Of a stretch of 36,568 nucleotides of DNA, positions 33,801 to 36,568 are shown one piece after another; within the stretch, counting starts at the first letter, position 1, and each line of letters begins with the position of its first letter. This DNA comes from Alkalibacterium sp. AK22 (lineage in GTDB: Bacteria; Bacillota; Bacilli; Lactobacillales; Carnobacteriaceae_A), in contig NZ_JANL01000028.1 of assembly GCF_000585255.1 (NCBI RefSeq), positions 1 to 36,568 on the forward strand. Direction: 5' to 3'. The notes under the pieces were generated by a model. The model searched no databases. It had not been told where the DNA came from and saw nothing but the letters and a program-made list of their open reading frames with translations. Made by a program: the position numbers and the translations under genes.

Positions 33801-36568
33801 GGAAGACATGATCCGTATCAATTATTCCAGAACAAATGGAGATTATGATAACTGGGGCCTGTGGACCTGGGGAGATGTCGCGGAAGAAACTCAAAACTGG
33901 CCGGATGGCGCACACGACAGTGACGGTATCGGTCGTTATGGTACCTTCTTCAATCTTGACCTGGCTCCTGATGCAAATGAAATCAACTTCCTGTTTTTAA
34001 ATAAGGCTGGAAGTGAGCAGACACCTAACTACGCATTTGATGGTGTAAGAGAGCACACACAAATTTTCATGCGTGAAGGAGACGATACGGTTTATACTAA
34101 TCCTTATTATGCTAGCGAAGCTGGTGTAAAACGTGTGGAAATGATTTCTGAGACTCAGATTGAAGTCTTCTTCCATTCTGTAGACGGGCTGACAGAAGAC
34201 GAGCTTAATGAGTGGCTGACAGTTAGAGATGCTGAAGGCAATGAGGTTGAATTCACATCGCTGACGATTCAAAGCGAAAGCAACTCCGTTTTACTGGAAG
34301 GTGATTTCTCTGTAGAAAATGGACCTTACACTGTTCTTTTCGATGAGACTGTTTACGAAGCCCGCATGGGCTGGAGACTGAAAGATGCTCTCTATGCTTA
34401 CGATGGCGATTTGGGGCTGGAACTGCACACAGACGGTACAGCTGACTTGAAATTATGGTCACCAAGTGCCGATGCAGTCCGTGTCGTTCTTTACGACAAG
34501 GATGACTCGAAAGTTGTCGTGCGTGACGATATCGAAATGGACAGTCTGGACTCAGGCGTCTGGCAGATTGAACTAAACGAAGCGTCTACGGGACTGGACG
34601 ATGTGACCGGCTACTACTACCACTTCGAAATCGAACGTGACGGCGAAATCGTTCTGGCACTGGATCCGTATGCCCGCTCCATGGCGGCCTGGGACAGCAG
34701 TGACCCGGACAATTATATCGGCAAAGCAGCAATCGTCAATCCGAGCCACATTGGACCGGAACTGGACTATGCAGAGATTGACGGTTATGAAAAACGTGAA
34801 GACGCCATCATCTATGAAATTCATGTCAGAGACTTTACTTCTGACCCGTCCATCGATGACGAACTGGAAAGTCAGTTTGGAACCTTCAGTGCTTTCATCG
34901 AAAAACTGGACTATATTGAAAGTCTGGGTGTGACACATGTTCAGATGCTGCCGGTCATGAGCTATTTCTTTGCAAATGAGTTTAATAATGACGAGCGCAT
35001 GCTGAACTATGCCTCAACTAATACGAACTATAACTGGGGTTACGATCCGCACAGTTACTTCTCTTTGACGGGCATGTATTCAGAAAATCCTGAAGACCCT
35101 GCCAAGCGTATCGAAGAATTCAAGAACTTGATCGATGAGATTCATACCCGCGGGATGGGCGTCATTCTGGATGTGGTTTATAATCACACAGCCCGCGTGC
35201 ACATCTTTGAAGATTTGGAACCGAACTACTACCACTTTATGGATGCAGACGGTACACCGCGTGTCAGCTTCGGCGGCGGACGCCTAGGCACAACGCATGC
35301 GATGGCTCGACGTATCCTGGTCGATTCTATCACTTACTGGGTGGAAGAGTTTAAAGTCGACGGTTTCCGCTTTGACATGATGGGCGACCATGATGCAGAA
35401 AGTATTCAAATTGCCTTCGACAAAGCGCAGGAACTGAACCCGAACATCTTAATGATTGGTGAAGGCTGGCGCACGTTTGTAGGAGATGAAGGCTATGAAG
35501 ATGTTATGCCAGCTGATCAGGACTGGATGCAGCATACGGAAGCTGTGGGCTCATTCTCTGACGACTTCAGAAATGAACTAAAATCCGGCTTCGGAAGTGA
35601 AGGAGAGCCGCGCTTCATTACAGGCGGTGCCCGTTCCGTTCAGCAGATTTATGACAATCTGACAGCCAATCCACACAACTTTACAGCCAGCAACCCTGGC
35701 GATGTCGTTCCTTACATTGCGGCACATGATAACCTGACCCTGCATGACGTGATTGCCCAAAGTATCCAGAAGGATCCGGCCGATCACCAGCAAGAGATTC
35801 ACCAGCGTATTCGACTGGGGAATCTGATGGTTCTGACAGCTCAAGGAACACCGTTCATTCATGCCGGTCAGGAATTCGGACGCACCAAGCAGTTCCGCGA
35901 CCCTGAATTTATTGAGCCTGTATCAAATGACCGGGTACCTTACAAGTCTACATTCATGACTAATGCCGACGGTACGCCGTTCAAGTACCCTTACTTTATT
36001 CATGATTCCTATGACTCAACGGATGCCATCAACTTGTTTGACTGGAATAAGGCAACCAATGCCGAAGAGTTCCCGATCAATGCCGTGACACAAAGCTTTA
36101 CAACCGGTCTGATTGAACTTCGACGCAGCACGGATGCATTCCGTAAAGGCACACTGGAAGAAATCGATGAAATGGTATCCCTTGTTGATGTACCGGAAAT
36201 CGGTGAGCAGGACCTTGCCATCGTTTACCGTGCGGAAGACTCCAACGGAGACGTCTACTATGTCTTTGTGAACGCAGATGACAGTGAGCGCACATTTACG
36301 TTGGATACTGACCTGACTGAAGGCTATGTACTGGTTGACGGCACACGTGCTGGAACGCAGGCCATCACTGATCCCGAGCAGATTGAAATCAGTGAAGCTG
36401 GAGTCACTATGGATCCGCTGACGGCATCAGTGATCGTGCTTACAGACCGTGATATGAGCGAAACACCTGACGAAGACGGGGAGACAGAAGTGGATCCTGA
36501 CGAAGATGACGCAACCGGTACTCCAGGAGGAGACGGCGCAACCGGCACTCCAGGAGGAGACGGCGCAA
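30835..36568 (+). CDS. apu: Secreted two-headed amylopullulanase (GH13 amylase + GH13 pullulanase), runs off the right edge
   Basis: Open for 1911 codons with no stop before the window ends. The start is ATG with GGAGG 9 bases upstream. A signal peptide ends near residue 35 (QTVSA/ETE). Two starch-binding CBM41-like modules (about 40-130 and 144-245; LRVHYLN and WFWGDAPN motifs) and a beta-sandwich spacer precede an alpha-amylase domain (about 368-800) with MVDVVLNH, nucleophile Asp586 (YRVDTVKH), Glu615 (IGESWG) and Asp681 (GSHDENG). Two more CBM41-like modules (about 880-975 and 990-1085) and a CBM48-like domain lead to a type I pullulanase domain with YNWGYDP (1399-1405), DVVYNH, Asp1514 (GFRFDMM), Glu1543 (IGEGW) and Asp1632 (AHDNLTLHD). 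An acidic tail turns into Thr-Gly-Thr-Pro-Gly-Gly repeats at the edge. Two-domain enzymes of this kind are known from alkaliphilic Bacillus. It degrades starch and pullulan outside the cell, feeding the importer upstream. Confidence 0.93.
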   Translation, partial: MKTKYYPVFSAFLVVVLLFQSFAQLFPVFQTVSAETERTLRVHLETDSIDNNLSLWLFGDVLNESTDWPNGSPFSEENQTDFGYYQDIAIEAEATQIGLIPVNASEEKLIEDDVVIDLFEGVEEVWVRADGSVYYYEPVDFDTPTLRVHYLNDSVNYEDYGVWFWGDAPNQPGTWPTDAVSFSNEQVGRHGAYVDIPVNENAGSFGFLIVNTTDGDDKKTEDLSFTAFDSMNQVFVTAADPEQAFTNPFYMEEAAEEEPEDSEGEGEISLSASVSRAFNYNEHALLDVEIENDSNLSIDRIRADVSSIGGPSALVISPELNRVTLSVDHTVAPGTYPITVSVWDENNGRYTTQTEVTITSRERAAGERDWDEEIIYFMLTDRFADGDPSNNDPYGMNYDQADNPRGTYQGGDFKGVTENLDYLDDLGISTIWITPIVENVAYDVSYADPNNGSYYGYHGYWAKDFEELNPHLGTLADFHELIDRAAERDINIMVDVVLNHPGYGLHPSNGIENPPAGYPTDEDRARFDGMIREEGGNNDLTMELAGLPDFITEDQAVREQLVEWQADWITKSTTPNGNAIASYRVDTVKHVDDTTWQHFKNELVERDPAFKMIGESWGANYRNDQGYLNTGTMDSLLDFSFKDYARSFVRGNLTAANNTLIERNNVLTSDATLGQFLGSHDENGFLYALGGNEGQLKLAATLQMTAKGQPVIYYGEELGQSGPDNWPVYDNRYDFGWDIMEGNDILDHYQRVIGFRNEFSQLLSRGSRAEFLTSADEDWMIVERALNDESVYMAFNVSEEEQTLSVEVDSENVVVMDHYAEAEYTAVESDGAQVVTFTVPAIADGGTALLSIENGNFLAEEVDTPDEQEEPAEESDIAEGFFRLHFASLPEEDLSNLGLWIWNDVKAPSESVGSWPNGALSFDQAVATDYGYYMDIELADNAEQINFLINNRGGTNLTGDMGLRLIVPEMNEAWLDHEYAVYPYEPLFEEDMIRINYSRTNGDYDNWGLWTWGDVAEETQNWPDGAHDSDGIGRYGTFFNLDLAPDANEINFLFLNKAGSEQTPNYAFDGVREHTQIFMREGDDTVYTNPYYASEAGVKRVEMISETQIEVFFHSVDGLTEDELNEWLTVRDAEGNEVEFTSLTIQSESNSVLLEGDFSVENGPYTVLFDETVYEARMGWRLKDALYAYDGDLGLELHTDGTADLKLWSPSADAVRVVLYDKDDSKVVVRDDIEMDSLDSGVWQIELNEASTGLDDVTGYYYHFEIERDGEIVLALDPYARSMAAWDSSDPDNYIGKAAIVNPSHIGPELDYAEIDGYEKREDAIIYEIHVRDFTSDPSIDDELESQFGTFSAFIEKLDYIESLGVTHVQMLPVMSYFFANEFNNDERMLNYASTNTNYNWGYDPHSYFSLTGMYSENPEDPAKRIEEFKNLIDEIHTRGMGVILDVVYNHTARVHIFEDLEPNYYHFMDADGTPRVSFGGGRLGTTHAMARRILVDSITYWVEEFKVDGFRFDMMGDHDAESIQIAFDKAQELNPNILMIGEGWRTFVGDEGYEDVMPADQDWMQHTEAVGSFSDDFRNELKSGFGSEGEPRFITGGARSVQQIYDNLTANPHNFTASNPGDVVPYIAAHDNLTLHDVIAQSIQKDPADHQQEIHQRIRLGNLMVLTAQGTPFIHAGQEFGRTKQFRDPEFIEPVSNDRVPYKSTFMTNADGTPFKYPYFIHDSYDSTDAINLFDWNKATNAEEFPINAVTQSFTTGLIELRRSTDAFRKGTLEEIDEMVSLVDVPEIGEQDLAIVYRAEDSNGDVYYVFVNADDSERTFTLDTDLTEGYVLVDGTRAGTQAITDPEQIEISEAGVTMDPLTASVIVLTDRDMSETPDEDGETEVDPDEDDATGTPGGDGATGTPGGDGA
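36511..36568 (+). repeat. 27-bp tandem repeat in the amylopullulanase tail
   Basis: Two full copies (36511-36537 and 36538-36564) differ at one third-codon position, and a third begins at the window edge. Each encodes Ala-Thr-Gly-Thr-Pro-Gly-Gly-Asp-Gly. The total copy number is unknown because the window stops here. Confidence 0.8.

Overview
The window looks like chromosomal DNA of a Gram-positive, Firmicutes-type bacterium. The signs are AGGAGG-like ribosome-binding sites, some GTG and TTG starts, intrinsic terminators with U-runs, a LacI/CcpA-style regulatory layout, a lipobox lipoprotein and a maltose phosphorylase/beta-phosphoglucomutase pair. GC content is about 45-50% in most genes, and the secreted proteins are very acidic (Asp/Glu-rich linkers). 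A salt- or alkali-tolerant member of the Lactobacillales (Carnobacteriaceae, Alkalibacterium-like) is a reasonable inference, but no rRNA or other taxonomic marker is present.

Left part (1-10.5 kb). An AT-rich stretch without genes leads into a four-helix membrane protein of unknown function. The guaB-guaA pair (GMP synthesis from IMP) follows on the minus strand. Next is a two-gene ABC importer, also on the minus strand: an ATPase, then a permease fused to its substrate-binding domain (OpuF/EgtU type). A gene-free, hairpin-rich stretch (about 8.4-9.1 kb) separates it from a minus-strand pyridine-nucleotide disulfide oxidoreductase.

Middle part (10.6-18.5 kb). This is accessory-like DNA. It holds a GNAT acetyltransferase, an M24-fold protein that seems to have lost metal ligands, a decayed gene running into an orphan membrane protein, a small three-helix membrane protein, a secreted subtilisin-like protease with a long acidic linker, and a standalone protein resembling the TIGR02679 (DUF3323/DUF2399) family with a substituted Toprim-like active site.

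Right part (18.7 kb to the end). This is a complete-looking alpha-glucan utilisation locus, all on the plus strand. It encodes a LacI-type regulator (TTG start), a cytoplasmic GH13 neopullulanase/cyclomaltodextrinase, maltose phosphorylase (GH65), beta-phosphoglucomutase, oligo-1,6-glucosidase (GH13), a maltodextrin-binding lipoprotein with two permeases, and a giant secreted two-headed amylopullulanase that runs off the right edge. Inferred flow: the secreted enzyme cuts starch or pullulan outside the cell; the MdxE/MalF/MalG importer takes up maltodextrins, using an ATPase encoded elsewhere; intracellular hydrolases trim them; maltose is phosphorolysed to glucose and beta-glucose-1-phosphate, which PgmB converts to glucose-6-phosphate. 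Two promoters of this locus carry nearly the same 14-bp palindrome exactly 12 bp upstream of their -35 boxes, which suggests one regulator acts from an activator-like position.
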